From UTCHB3 sp964431385 (GTDB lineage: Bacteria > Bacteroidota > Ignavibacteria > Ignavibacteriales > Ignavibacteriaceae), in NCBI GenBank assembly GCA_964431385.1, contig CAYSJM010000003.1, positions 57,195-121,194 on the forward strand: a stretch of DNA of 64,000 nucleotides, in the 5' to 3' direction. Positions 17,612 through 26,549 of this stretch are shown piece by piece; the first letter of the stretch is position 1; each line of letters begins with the position of its first letter. Made by a program: the position numbers and the translations under genes. A model generated the notes under the pieces. The model was not told the origin of the DNA and did no database searches. It was given only the letters and a program-made list of their open reading frames with translations.

Positions 17612-18733
17612 ATGAGCAAAATAGAAATTAGAAAAATCGAGTCCCCTGCTGAGATTATGCAGTTTATCAAGTTTCAGTGGAAAATCTACACCGATTATCC
17701 TCATTGGGTACCACCACTCATCATGGATCGTAAAAAAATTCTCAACAAGCAAAAAAATCCCTTCTTTCTGCATGGAAGTGCCGATTATTTCATGGCTTTT
17801 AGAGATGGTGAACCCGTTGGTAGAATTGCGGCAATTCAAAATGACCTGCATAATGAGATACATGAAGAGAAAATCGGCTTCTTCGGTTTTTTTGAATGTA
17901 TTAACGATCAGGAAGTGGCAAATGCTCTCCTTGATACTGCTAAAGAATGGAATATGTCCCGCGGGCTTACACTGATGAGAGGTCCGGCAAGTTTCTCGAG
18001 TAACGACGAATGGGGCATGCTTATAATGGGCTACGACGATGAGCCAACACTTCTAATGCCCTACAATCCGCCATATTACCACGACCTGTTACTTAATTAT
18101 GGATTTGTTAAGGTAAAAGACCTGAATGGCTACAAAATTGTGAATGAAAAGATTATTCAGGTTAATAAAATTCCCCGTGTTGCGGCTCTTGCCACCCAGA
18201 AGTTTAATGTCAAAATCAGAATAATGGATCTGAAGAACTACAAAAAAGAATTGGAGTTAATTAAACAGATTTATAATGAGAACTGGGAAAGAAACTGGGG
18301 TTTTGTTCCCCTTACCAACGAAGAGTTAGACGCCATGGCTGAAGATCTAAAACAACTCGCCACGCCAACGCTCGCATTCTTCCTGGAAATTGACGGTAAA
18401 CCGGTTGGTTTTTCCCTTTCGATCCTCGACTACAATCAGATATTTAAACAAATGAACGGCAGGCTCCTCCCGTTTAATTGGTTAAAAATGTTTACGAGGA
18501 AAAAAGATATTAACCGTTGCAGAATAATCCTTCTTGGTGTTGCAAAAGCATGGCAGGGTAAAGGACTCGATGCTATTATGTATAACAATATTATACATGA
18601 AGCTGCCAAAGTGGGTATCTATGTCGGTGATGCAAGCTGGATAGTCGAGGACAATCTTAAAATGGTTCGTGGTGCCGAATTAATGGAAGGTGAATTGTAC
18701 AGAAAATACAGAGTATATGACTACACCTTCTAA
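17612..18733 (+). CDS. GNAT-fold N-acyltransferase, candidate bacterial ceramide synthase
   Basis: 373 residues. The N-terminal half has the block FIKFQWKIYTDYPHWVPPLI with PFFLHGSADYFMAFRDGEPVGRIAA; the C-terminal half contains GVAKAWQGKGLDAIMYNN, a GNAT-like acyl-donor loop (Q/R-x-x-G-x-G/A). As I recall it, the bacterial ceramide synthase bCerS of Caulobacter has this same W-x-Y-x-D-P-x-W-V-P-P-L start and two-lobed GNAT shape. It would N-acylate 3-ketosphinganine. It sits directly after the SPT-like gene and overlaps the next gene by 17 bp. GNAT assignment is firm; ceramide synthase is inferred from context and motif. Confidence 0.72.
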   Translation: MSKIEIRKIESPAEIMQFIKFQWKIYTDYPHWVPPLIMDRKKILNKQKNPFFLHGSADYFMAFRDGEPVGRIAAIQNDLHNEIHEEKIGFFGFFECINDQEVANALLDTAKEWNMSRGLTLMRGPASFSSNDEWGMLIMGYDDEPTLLMPYNPPYYHDLLLNYGFVKVKDLNGYKIVNEKIIQVNKIPRVAALATQKFNVKIRIMDLKNYKKELELIKQIYNENWERNWGFVPLTNEELDAMAEDLKQLATPTLAFFLEIDGKPVGFSLSILDYNQIFKQMNGRLLPFNWLKMFTRKKDINRCRIILLGVAKAWQGKGLDAIMYNNIIHEAAKVGIYVGDASWIVEDNLKMVRGAELMEGELYRKYRVYDYTF

Positions 18734-20699
18734 ACACCTGTTTTTTGCCCTTCTCCTTCTGATTGTTTTCAGAGCAGAGGGGCAATATTCTTACAACGAT
18801 AAGGAACTTGTAAAGGCAACTTTTCTCAGAGATGGAAAAAGTCCGGTAGTTTCTGATTACCTGAACTCCGTTGATGATAAAAAAGTGAGAGCCGGTTTAT
18901 TCGCCGCTGCCAACCTGAATGATTCCACCCTGCACAGTACAATTATAAACTGTGACTATTCAAAATTCGGGAAATTGATAGCTTTTGCCTTGGGCTGCAA
19001 TTCACCAAGCGAAGTATCGTTATCATGGTTGAGAAAAAAAATTAACTCCGACCGGAGTGTCAACACAAAATTTCTTCTTGATGCCATTGGAAAGATTGGT
19101 GATAAATCAGACCTGGATAAAGTTCTGGAGATACATGAATCGAACAATGCTTCACTGGCAGAAGGAATCTCGCTTGCTGTGGCAAATTTTGCTCTCAGAG
19201 GGATAAAATCGGAGCGCTCGCCTTCCGTGTTGCTTTCTCTCGTTGGACATAAAGATTTCGACAATAAAACCCGTTCTATTGCAGCTTACTCACTTTTCAG
19301 GAGCAGACCCGGAAAAGATCAGATAAAAAAAATAACAGAAATTTTGGCTGATGTAGTGCGGAATGATGTTACCGAAGAGGAGGAAGATTTTGCGAAATAT
19401 CTGATTCTTTCCCTCAGGTTTCTGAAATCCGCCCCTTACTCCCCCAAAGAAGTTGAATTTGTTAATACAACACTCGATTTCTCGCAAGCGATTGACTTGA
19501 TCTCAACTCTTCAGTTTTATGATTTTAAGACTGTGGAAGAGCTCGATTATTTACTCAAATTTGCAGCCGTCCCCAATGGTAACATTGCTGTTACTGCCTC
19601 GTCTGTATTAAAAAGTATTAAGCCTGACAAACAAATCCTTGTCGGTAAATTTCCGGTAATCAAAAAGTTGATTGATTCCTCGTTAAAAAATCCTGTGCTA
19701 ACAGAGGAGTTGATGAGTGCGGCTTTTAACTTGTTCCCGGAAGAAAAAGTTGAGCTATTTAATGAGTATGCTTCAAAATTAAATCAACTTTCGTTTACAG
19801 GTCTGGTGGGAAAGAACCCCGAACTGATTAAAAATCCTATTGATTCACTTATTAGCATCTACTATTCAGGGAATGAAAGCATAAAACTTGCTTCAGCTAC
19901 CGCAATGAGTGAGATTAAAAAATCGGGAAGAGATTCTCTTCAGATTCAAAATTTTGCTGTCAGCCAATTCACTTCGGGATTTGCTTCAGTAGTTTCAACT
20001 TTTTGTGAGTTGCTCGATTCCACTTTCATCATCGAAAATAAATCGATGCTTGCAAATTTGATCCTAAAAGTGATAAATGGTGAATTGAACAATCCTAATT
20101 TTCTGGAGGCTCATCAGTCACTTTTGAAACTCTGTGACATTATCGGGGTTGATTTCTCTAATTCGATGAAAGAATTGTTCGTAGATTCAGCCATAAGATC
20201 GATTAAGGCTCTCTCGGGGATGCAGGTTCCGCTTTCACTAAATCAAAATTTTGATGAAATCTGGAACAATGCTTTTAAATACAGAAAAGCCGAGATTGAG
20301 ACAGATTACGGAATAATAAAACTTGAACTTTACCCTGAATACGCTCCCGTTTCTGTGGGCAATTTTTGTTCACTTTCTCAAACCTCATACTACCGTGGCG
20401 TTCCATTTCATCGTGTGGTACCGGGCTTTGTAATACAAGCGGGCGACCCGACAGGAACCGGATGGGGTGGTCCCGGGTACGACATAGTTTCAGAGTATTC
20501 ACCACTTGAATATACACCCGGAGGTCTCGGAATGGCAAGTGCGGGGAAAGATACCGAGGGATCACAATTTTTTATAATGACAGGAACTTTCCCCCACCTG
20601 AACAGTCGTTATTCCCTCTTCGGAAGAGTAATTGAGGGTCAGGATGTGGCTTCAGTGGTAACGCAACAATCAACAATTAAGAAAATTACACTTTATTGA
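18717..20699 (+). CDS. secreted HEAT-repeat protein with C-terminal cyclophilin domain
   Basis: The start is set at ATG 18717, beginning a signal peptide (MTTPSKHLFFALLLLIVFRA, cleavage near EGQ). A longer in-frame start at 18690 would precede the signal. 660 residues: a ~450-residue array of HEAT-like helical pairs (e.g. DAIGKIGDKSDLDKVLEIH), then a cyclophilin-type peptidyl-prolyl isomerase at about 525-660. The latter contains FHRVVPGFVIQAGDPTG and SQFFIMTGTFPHLNSRYSLF, with active-site Arg, Phe and Gln retained. A periplasmic folding factor is expected. It overlaps the acyltransferase gene by 17 bp and the ABC-F gene by 4 bp. Confidence 0.85.
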   Translation: MTTPSKHLFFALLLLIVFRAEGQYSYNDKELVKATFLRDGKSPVVSDYLNSVDDKKVRAGLFAAANLNDSTLHSTIINCDYSKFGKLIAFALGCNSPSEVSLSWLRKKINSDRSVNTKFLLDAIGKIGDKSDLDKVLEIHESNNASLAEGISLAVANFALRGIKSERSPSVLLSLVGHKDFDNKTRSIAAYSLFRSRPGKDQIKKITEILADVVRNDVTEEEEDFAKYLILSLRFLKSAPYSPKEVEFVNTTLDFSQAIDLISTLQFYDFKTVEELDYLLKFAAVPNGNIAVTASSVLKSIKPDKQILVGKFPVIKKLIDSSLKNPVLTEELMSAAFNLFPEEKVELFNEYASKLNQLSFTGLVGKNPELIKNPIDSLISIYYSGNESIKLASATAMSEIKKSGRDSLQIQNFAVSQFTSGFASVVSTFCELLDSTFIIENKSMLANLILKVINGELNNPNFLEAHQSLLKLCDIIGVDFSNSMKELFVDSAIRSIKALSGMQVPLSLNQNFDEIWNNAFKYRKAEIETDYGIIKLELYPEYAPVSVGNFCSLSQTSYYRGVPFHRVVPGFVIQAGDPTGTGWGGPGYDIVSEYSPLEYTPGGLGMASAGKDTEGSQFFIMTGTFPHLNSRYSLFGRVIEGQDVASVVTQQSTIKKITLY

Positions 20700-22582
20700 G
20701 TAACAATCCCTCCCCCGTTCTGCTTACAGCAAAAGAACTTGTAGTCGAATATGGAGAGCAGAAAATTCTTACTTCTGCCTCCCTCACCATCCATGATGAA
20801 GACCGTATAGGTCTTGTTGGGCGAAATGGTGCCGGTAAGTCAACTTTCCTAAAGATAATTGCAGGACTACTCGAACCCGATTCGGGTGAAGTCGCAAAAC
20901 AAAAAGATATCAGGATCAGCTTCCTTTCACAAGAGTTTACACTTGATGAAGAATCAACAGTTGAGCAGAACATCCTCTCGGGTGCAGCTCACATCGTAAA
21001 TCTGTTGAGGGAGTATGAATCTCTCCCCCATGATTCACCAAAGAGACACAACTTAGAGGAGAAAATTGATCATGTTGGGGGCTGGGACCTTGACAGGCAA
21101 TTAGAACAACTTATGACTTCACTTGATGCTCCACCAAAGGAACGGATTGTTAATTCCCTCTCGGGCGGTGAAAAAAGAAGAACCGCCCTTTGCAGAACTC
21201 TGCTCGCAAAACCTGACATCCTGATTCTTGATGAGCCAACTAACCACCTTGATACCGACACAATCGAATGGATTGAAAAGTTTCTCGCCTCGTACAAAGG
21301 TGCATGTATTTTTGTAACCCACGACCGCTATTTCCTCGACCGGATCGCAAATCGAATTGTAGAACTTGCGAACGGCACTTTCTTCTCTCACAAAGGAAAT
21401 TACACCGATTATCTTTTAAACAAAGCCGAGAGAACTTCACTTCAAATTGCCGGTGATAAAAAACGGGAAAGTTTTCTTAGAAAAGAACTCGACTGGGTGA
21501 TGAGGGGACCGCGTGCGAGGAGAACAAAAGCCAAAAGCCGACTCGATAAATATTATGAGATTGCCGAGCAAAAGCCGATGGAAAAGGAAATTGATATCGA
21601 ATTGATAATTCCTGTACCTGAACGAATGGGAAACAAAGTGCTTGAGATCGAGAATCTTTCAATTGATATGAATGGCAGACCGTTGGTCGGTTCCTTCTCA
21701 CTTAATTTTGAGCAAGGTAGAAGATTAGGAATTATCGGGAAAAACGGTGTGGGCAAAACAACTTTATTAAGAACAATACTTGGCGAGCGAAAACCTGATG
21801 CAGGTACAATTGATCCGGGCGAAAGAACGCTTTTTAACTATGTAGATCAGTCTCGTCTTATATTAAATGATGAAGAAACCGTTTTTGATGCTATCGGCGA
21901 AGGCAGTGACACAGTAAAATTTGGTAAACAAACCATCCCTGTTTGGACCTATATGCGAAGATTTCTTTTTACCGATGAAAGGACGATGACCAAAGTTGGC
22001 AAACTTTCGGGAGGTGAAAGAAGTCGCTTAACATTAGCAAAAATTCTGAAAAATGGTGGCAATTTCATAATACTTGATGAGCCCACAAACGATCTCGATT
22101 TGCCGTCACTTCGCATATTGGAGGAGGCTCTGATCTCATTTGAGGGATGTGTAATTGTGGTCAGTCACGACAGATATTTTCTAAATCGTGTCTGTAACGG
22201 CATTTTAGCATTTGAAGGAAACGGACAAACTACTTTTAGCGAAGGTGATTACGATTATTACATCGAAAAAAGAGGAAATGCCGGGGGTAACGCACAACCA
22301 AATGAAATTAAAGAAAAACGGGGCGATACAAGGATAAAAACGAAGGTAAAAAAACTCTCTTATCACGAACAAAAAGAACTTGATGCAATTGAAGAAAAGA
22401 TTCTTTTGGCAGAAGAAGAAGTTGAAAAAATCGAATCCATCTTTGTCGATCCCCTCTTTTATGAAAAATATGCCTCGCAAACAGACGAGCTAAACAAAAA
22501 ACATGAGGTGGCAAAAGCAATCGTAAAATCGCTTTATGACAGATGGGAAGAACTCGAGACCAAAAAATCGGAACTTGGTTAG
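20696..22582 (+). CDS. uup: ABC-F family ATPase, Uup-like
   Basis: 628 residues; the TTG at 20696 overlaps the preceding stop (ATTGA), and no better start precedes the first conserved strand. Two ABC domains: GLVGRNGAGKST, LSGGEKRR and LILDEPTNHLD in the first; GIIGKNGVGKTT, LSGGERSR and IILDEPTNDLD in the second. A linker with WVMRGPRARRTKAKSR lies between them. The C-terminal ~80 residues form a charged coiled coil (LDAIEEKILLAEEEVEKIES), the Uup hallmark. ABC-F proteins act on ribosomes rather than as transporters; Uup is also linked to branched DNA and transposon excision. There are no membrane segments. Confidence 0.9.
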   Translation: MSNNPSPVLLTAKELVVEYGEQKILTSASLTIHDEDRIGLVGRNGAGKSTFLKIIAGLLEPDSGEVAKQKDIRISFLSQEFTLDEESTVEQNILSGAAHIVNLLREYESLPHDSPKRHNLEEKIDHVGGWDLDRQLEQLMTSLDAPPKERIVNSLSGGEKRRTALCRTLLAKPDILILDEPTNHLDTDTIEWIEKFLASYKGACIFVTHDRYFLDRIANRIVELANGTFFSHKGNYTDYLLNKAERTSLQIAGDKKRESFLRKELDWVMRGPRARRTKAKSRLDKYYEIAEQKPMEKEIDIELIIPVPERMGNKVLEIENLSIDMNGRPLVGSFSLNFEQGRRLGIIGKNGVGKTTLLRTILGERKPDAGTIDPGERTLFNYVDQSRLILNDEETVFDAIGEGSDTVKFGKQTIPVWTYMRRFLFTDERTMTKVGKLSGGERSRLTLAKILKNGGNFIILDEPTNDLDLPSLRILEEALISFEGCVIVVSHDRYFLNRVCNGILAFEGNGQTTFSEGDYDYYIEKRGNAGGNAQPNEIKEKRGDTRIKTKVKKLSYHEQKELDAIEEKILLAEEEVEKIESIFVDPLFYEKYASQTDELNKKHEVAKAIVKSLYDRWEELETKKSELG

Positions 22583-22712
22583 TTTCGGTATGTTTGACCT
22601 GAAATCGTAGTGCGAGGGTGGGTCAGGGGTAACCGGCTTGGTATGAGATACATCGCTCATTTTTACTAATTTGATTGATGAAATTTTAAAATTTTGAAGA
22701 AAAGAAATCGTT

Positions 22713-23837
22713 ATGAAAATCGGGATTACCTGTTATCCTACCTATGGTGGAAGTGGTGTTGTAGCAACTGAGCTGGGTATAGAACTCGCCAAAAAAGGGC
22801 ATCAGATACATTTTATCAGTTATGCAATTCCTTTTAGATTAAATCACTTCATGGATAATGTATTTTTCCACGAAGTTGAAATGGGTACTTATCCCCTGTT
22901 TGAATTTCCCCTCTACAGCGATGCACTCGCAGGTAAAATGGTAGAAGTGATGAAATATGAAAATCTCGATTTGATTCATGTCCATTACGCAATTCCTCAT
23001 GCAACAAGTGCCTTTCTCGCTAAGCAAATTTGTAAAGATCATCAGGATGTGAAGATTATAACTACACTTCACGGCACAGATATAACCCTTGTCGGACTGG
23101 AGCCCACATACATCCACCTGCTGAAATTTGGAATTCTTCAGAGTGACGGAGTAACCGCAGTTTCGCGCTACCTGAAAGAAAAAACTCTAACCAATTATTC
23201 AATAGAGAAGGATATAGAGGTTATTCCAAATTTTGTGGATATAAATCTTTATGCTCCGCGAGAAGTAAATGAATTCCGTTGCAGAATCGCTCCAAATAAC
23301 GAAAAAGTCTTAATTCACACTTCTAATTTTAGAGTTGTAAAAAGAGTTCAGGATACAATAAAAATTCTTGAATTAGTTAAAAAAGAGATTCCGACCAAGC
23401 TCGTCTTGATTGGCGACGGACCTGACCGGTCTGAGTGTGAACGACTTTCGCGGGAATTGGGACTCGAGAAAGATGTAATCTTCCTTGGAAAACAGGAAGC
23501 ACTTCCCCAAATCCTTTCTTGTGCCGATATTTTCTTAATTCCTTCACAATCTGAGAGTTTTGGTCTGGCAGCTCTTGAAGCCATGGCGGTAGGTTTGCCG
23601 GTGATTTCCACCAGTGTTGGCGGGTTACCTGAAGTAATTACCCACAATCATTCCGGATTTATCGCTGAAATTGGTGATGTTGAGAGAATGGCAAGGTACG
23701 CGGTTGATCTACTGACAAACGAGAGGAAATATAAAATCTTCTCACAAAACGCACGCGAAATTGCTGTCGAGAAGTACTCCGCTTCCAAAATTGTACCGAT
23801 GTACGAAGAGTACTACGAGAAAGTACTAAACTCTTAA
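22713..23837 (+). CDS. bshA: BshA, N-acetyl-alpha-D-glucosaminyl L-malate synthase
   Basis: 374-residue GT4 retaining glycosyltransferase. The N-terminus MKIGITCYPTYGGSGVVATE and the following FISYAIPFR are diagnostic for BshA, which joins UDP-GlcNAc and L-malate in the first step of bacillithiol synthesis. The GT4 E-x7-E motif is visible in PSQSESFGLAALEAMA. Bacillithiol or N-methyl-bacillithiol is the low-molecular-weight thiol of Firmicutes, Bacteroidota and Chlorobi. The deacetylase BshB and the ligase BshC are not in this window. The gene is preceded by 130 bp without features and followed 3 bp later by the methyltransferase gene. Confidence 0.92.
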   Translation: MKIGITCYPTYGGSGVVATELGIELAKKGHQIHFISYAIPFRLNHFMDNVFFHEVEMGTYPLFEFPLYSDALAGKMVEVMKYENLDLIHVHYAIPHATSAFLAKQICKDHQDVKIITTLHGTDITLVGLEPTYIHLLKFGILQSDGVTAVSRYLKEKTLTNYSIEKDIEVIPNFVDINLYAPREVNEFRCRIAPNNEKVLIHTSNFRVVKRVQDTIKILELVKKEIPTKLVLIGDGPDRSECERLSRELGLEKDVIFLGKQEALPQILSCADIFLIPSQSESFGLAALEAMAVGLPVISTSVGGLPEVITHNHSGFIAEIGDVERMARYAVDLLTNERKYKIFSQNAREIAVEKYSASKIVPMYEEYYEKVLNS

Positions 23838-23840
23838 AAG

Positions 23841-25283
23841 ATGAGTTTAATTAGCGAAAACATTCATTCTTATCTTCTCGAACTGTTCGGAGAGGATCAG
23901 GTCACTAAATTTGTGGAACTCCTCGGGAATCCACGAAAACAGTCTATTAGAGTAAATTCTCTCAAAAGTAGTTCTGAGAAGATTAAACCCCTTCTCGAAA
24001 AAAAGTACGGAATAAACACTTCTTTCCATCCCGATATCAAAGATGCGTTGGTGATAGAAGCTGATCAGGAAAATCTTATTGGTAAAACTTTTGAGCACCT
24101 CCTTGGATATTATTATATCCAGAGCACCTCTTCAATGCTTCCGCCGCAGTACCTTCAGCCTGAAAAAGGGAGTAAAGTCCTCGACCTTTGTGCCGCCCCC
24201 GGTTCAAAATCCACCCAGTTGGGTGCGATGATGCAAAATACCGGTTCGTTAATAGTAAATGAAGTGCAAGGAGACAGACTCAGGACACTTTCCTTTAATA
24301 TTGAACGGAACAATGTCTATAACTGTGGGATAATCCAGGATAAAGGGGAATGGCTCGGGCGATTTTACCAAAATTATTTTGATAAAATTTTGGTGGATGT
24401 TCCCTGTTCCGGACTGGGTATTATCCAAAAGAAAGAAGAAGTTAACAAGTGGTGGAGCACATCCTCGATAACTGGTCTGATAAATCTTCAACTCAGCCTG
24501 ATAATTGCCGCAGTAAAAATGCTTAAACCAGGTGGTGAACTCATTTATTCAACTTGCACACTCACCACAGAAGAAAATGAAGAAATTGTAAATAAAGTCC
24601 TCGAAAAATATCCTGTCGAACTAATCCCTGTTTCAGTTCCCGGTGGAATTGAAGGATTTACTTCTGCGGGTGATAAAAAATTCTCACCTGAACTGGCAAA
24701 AACAGCGAGGGTTCTCCCCTGGCTTTCAAATTCCGAAGGGTTTTATCTCGCCAAAATGGTTAAGACAGATGAAACTGAGCGGATCAAATCGGCTGAGCCC
24801 CACCCCGGACGAACAGTAATTAAACCCTTTAAAAAGGTGAAGCACACTCTTAATTCCATTATAAACAACTTTGGAATTGATGAGGAAGTATTAAATTCCT
24901 TCAAATACCCTGATCACGGTAAAAAGCTCTATTTTGTTTCCGGTGATTGGGATGACATGCGAACCGGAATTTATGATAGAATTGGACTAAAGCTTGGCTC
25001 TTATGAGAAAAATGACCAGGTGATTCTGAACAGCATTGCTGCTCAGGCACTTGCCCCTCATTTTACCCGCGGCATTATCGATCTCGACGATTTAGAAGAA
25101 CTAAAGACCTATATGGAAGGTGGAGTTGTAAAAAAATACGCTGATAATTCCAGATCATCGGGTGCAGACAGACAGGTTATACTCCGTACTCAGGGTGAAA
25201 TAATCGGGACGGGTGTTGTTACTGAGAGAGGTCTAAAAAGTCAGTTCCCGAGAGGTCACAGAAACCAGAATTTCAGGTTTTGA
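23841..25283 (+). CDS. NOL1/NOP2/Sun-type RNA cytosine-C5 methyltransferase (RsmF-like)
   Basis: 480 residues. The SAM motif is LDLCAAPGSKSTQL, motif IV is VDVPCSGLG (Cys assisting product release) and motif VI is STCTLTTEENEEIV (catalytic Cys). No NusB domain precedes it, so it is closer to RsmF than RsmB. The C-terminal ~180 residues include a region (GAQ/RQVILRTQGEIIGTG-like) resembling the RsmF PUA-like tail. It should methylate a cytosine in rRNA or tRNA using S-adenosylmethionine. It is the last gene of the run that starts with the acyltransferase, followed by a 329-bp gap before the pilus locus. Confidence 0.88.
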   Translation: MSLISENIHSYLLELFGEDQVTKFVELLGNPRKQSIRVNSLKSSSEKIKPLLEKKYGINTSFHPDIKDALVIEADQENLIGKTFEHLLGYYYIQSTSSMLPPQYLQPEKGSKVLDLCAAPGSKSTQLGAMMQNTGSLIVNEVQGDRLRTLSFNIERNNVYNCGIIQDKGEWLGRFYQNYFDKILVDVPCSGLGIIQKKEEVNKWWSTSSITGLINLQLSLIIAAVKMLKPGGELIYSTCTLTTEENEEIVNKVLEKYPVELIPVSVPGGIEGFTSAGDKKFSPELAKTARVLPWLSNSEGFYLAKMVKTDETERIKSAEPHPGRTVIKPFKKVKHTLNSIINNFGIDEEVLNSFKYPDHGKKLYFVSGDWDDMRTGIYDRIGLKLGSYEKNDQVILNSIAAQALAPHFTRGIIDLDDLEELKTYMEGGVVKKYADNSRSSGADRQVILRTQGEIIGTGVVTERGLKSQFPRGHRNQNFRF

Positions 25284-25612
25284 ACCGAATATAGTGTGAT
25301 ATATTCCATTTTAAAGCTCAAAAAGGTGGATTTTGGGGTCATCAGGTTAATATCTGAAAAATAATTGTTGCTAATAGATTTTTTTTTAGCTAACTTAAAG
25401 AGATGTTTCTGTAAGATTTAGACAGACAAACAGTTTACCGGATCTTTTATCCTTTTTAGGATTTCAATGTTGATGTGCAGCGAAACCGGTTTGTTAAATC
25501 CGGACTTTTTCCACCTTTGTTGTATGAAAGAGCTCATCCCAATTTTGGAGCTTCCAGTTTGTATTGCCATGAAAATGAACTCTGCTATTATTCAAGATGG
25601 TAATATTTAGAT
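25284..25612 (+). promoter_or_regulatory. 329-bp leader region of the pilus-like locus
   Basis: No open frame of note. It must hold the promoter of the pilin-like genes. Small inverted repeats are seen: GCTAA/TTAGC around a T-run near 25369-25397, and ATCCTTTTTAGGAT near 25449-25462. I cannot recognise a riboswitch core or a -24/-12 sigma-54 element. The long gap is unusual for this gene-dense window. Confidence 0.35.
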
Positions 25613-25996
25613 ATGGGACAACAACAACTTTTACTGATAACTCTCGGTGTAATAATTGTAGGTATTGCTGTGATCACCGGTTTGATGGTTTTTGACCAGG
25701 CTGCAACTGAAAACAAAAAAAATCAAATACAAGTAGAGTGTATCACTCTGGCCTCAATGGCTCAACAATATTGGCGAATTCCCACTCCGCGAGGTGGAGG
25801 CGGGATGTCGTTTGTCGGATTTGCAATTCCACCGACGCTTGACACAACAGATTCAGGTATTTATACAATTAAAGCTGTTTCCCGAGATCAGATCACTATT
25901 TCGGGTATCGACAGGATGTTACAACTTGGGCAAGACACAATCAAAGTTGTGATTGTGGCGTCACCAAACGATTTTGCAGTCGCAGACGACAACTAA
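25613..25996 (+). CDS. pilin-like protein without canonical prepilin leader (minor?)
   Basis: 127 residues. MGQQQLLLITLGVIIVGIAV starts a single ~24-residue hydrophobic helix that runs into a charged, helical part and then a small domain with the block TPRGGGGMSFVGFAIP and DTTDSGIYTI. The layout is that of a type IV pilin, but there is no charged leader, no G-F cleavage site and no Glu at +5; a one-residue leader (MG) would be all that precedes the helix. It is paralogous to the 26550 gene. Ribosome-binding signals are weaker here than there, suggesting a minor subunit. Pilin identity rests on shape plus the machinery genes that follow. Confidence 0.6.
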   Translation: MGQQQLLLITLGVIIVGIAVITGLMVFDQAATENKKNQIQVECITLASMAQQYWRIPTPRGGGGMSFVGFAIPPTLDTTDSGIYTIKAVSRDQITISGIDRMLQLGQDTIKVVIVASPNDFAVADDN

Positions 25997-26021
25997 TTTT
26001 CCCATCACTTCGGAGTGTTAA

Positions 26022-26411
26022 ATGATATTTCAAAAAGGCGAATCAATTGTAAATGAAGGAGACACTTCTTTCAATCTTTTTGTACTGATGAAGGGAACCA
26101 TCGGGATATTCAAGGGGGATGTACAGGTTGGTACCTTTGCTGAAAAAGGTGGCATTCTCGGAGAAATGAGTGCAATTCTCGGAAAACCAAGAACCGCCTC
26201 TCTGATCGCGTTAGAACCAACTACAGTTGTGCCAATTCCAAGCGATTTTGACCTGCTAATAAGAGAAAATCCTGAAATTGCCAAGTCTGTTATGGTCAAT
26301 CTTGCAAAAAATCTTGAAAGAATGACAAACGAATATTTAAAGATAGCCACTCATGACCAAAGAGAAGAGGCCACTCAAAAATTGCGCGAAGATGGCAGTC
26401 TGATTATTTAA
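26022..26411 (+). CDS. stand-alone cyclic-nucleotide-binding domain protein
   Basis: 129 residues, essentially one CNB domain of the CAP/PKA-R type. The beta-roll opens FQKGESIVNEGDTSFNLFVL with MKGTIGIF, and the phosphate-binding cassette is GILGEMSAILGKPRTASLIA. Both the Glu (ribose) and Arg (phosphate) of the cassette are present, so cAMP or cGMP binding is plausible. No HTH or other output domain follows; the tail is ~30 charged residues. It lies between the two pilin-like genes, 25 bp after the first, implying it acts by protein-protein contact on the pilus system. Ligand and partner are unknown. Confidence 0.85.
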   Translation: MIFQKGESIVNEGDTSFNLFVLMKGTIGIFKGDVQVGTFAEKGGILGEMSAILGKPRTASLIALEPTTVVPIPSDFDLLIRENPEIAKSVMVNLAKNLERMTNEYLKIATHDQREEATQKLREDGSLII

Positions 26412-26549
26412 ATTTGGCGATAATTAGTATAAATATGAAAAAAGTTATCCTGAATCACACTTGAATTTAGAATTCATTTATTATATTAAACTATATATTA
26501 AATCATTTTTCAAACACACATTCACCAACAAATCAATTGAGGAATCATT

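Noticed and set aside
25284..25612. Possible c-di-GMP riboswitch or sigma-54 promoter ahead of the pilin genes
   Set aside because: Neither GEMM core sequences nor a GG-N10-GC element with correct context could be found by eye.
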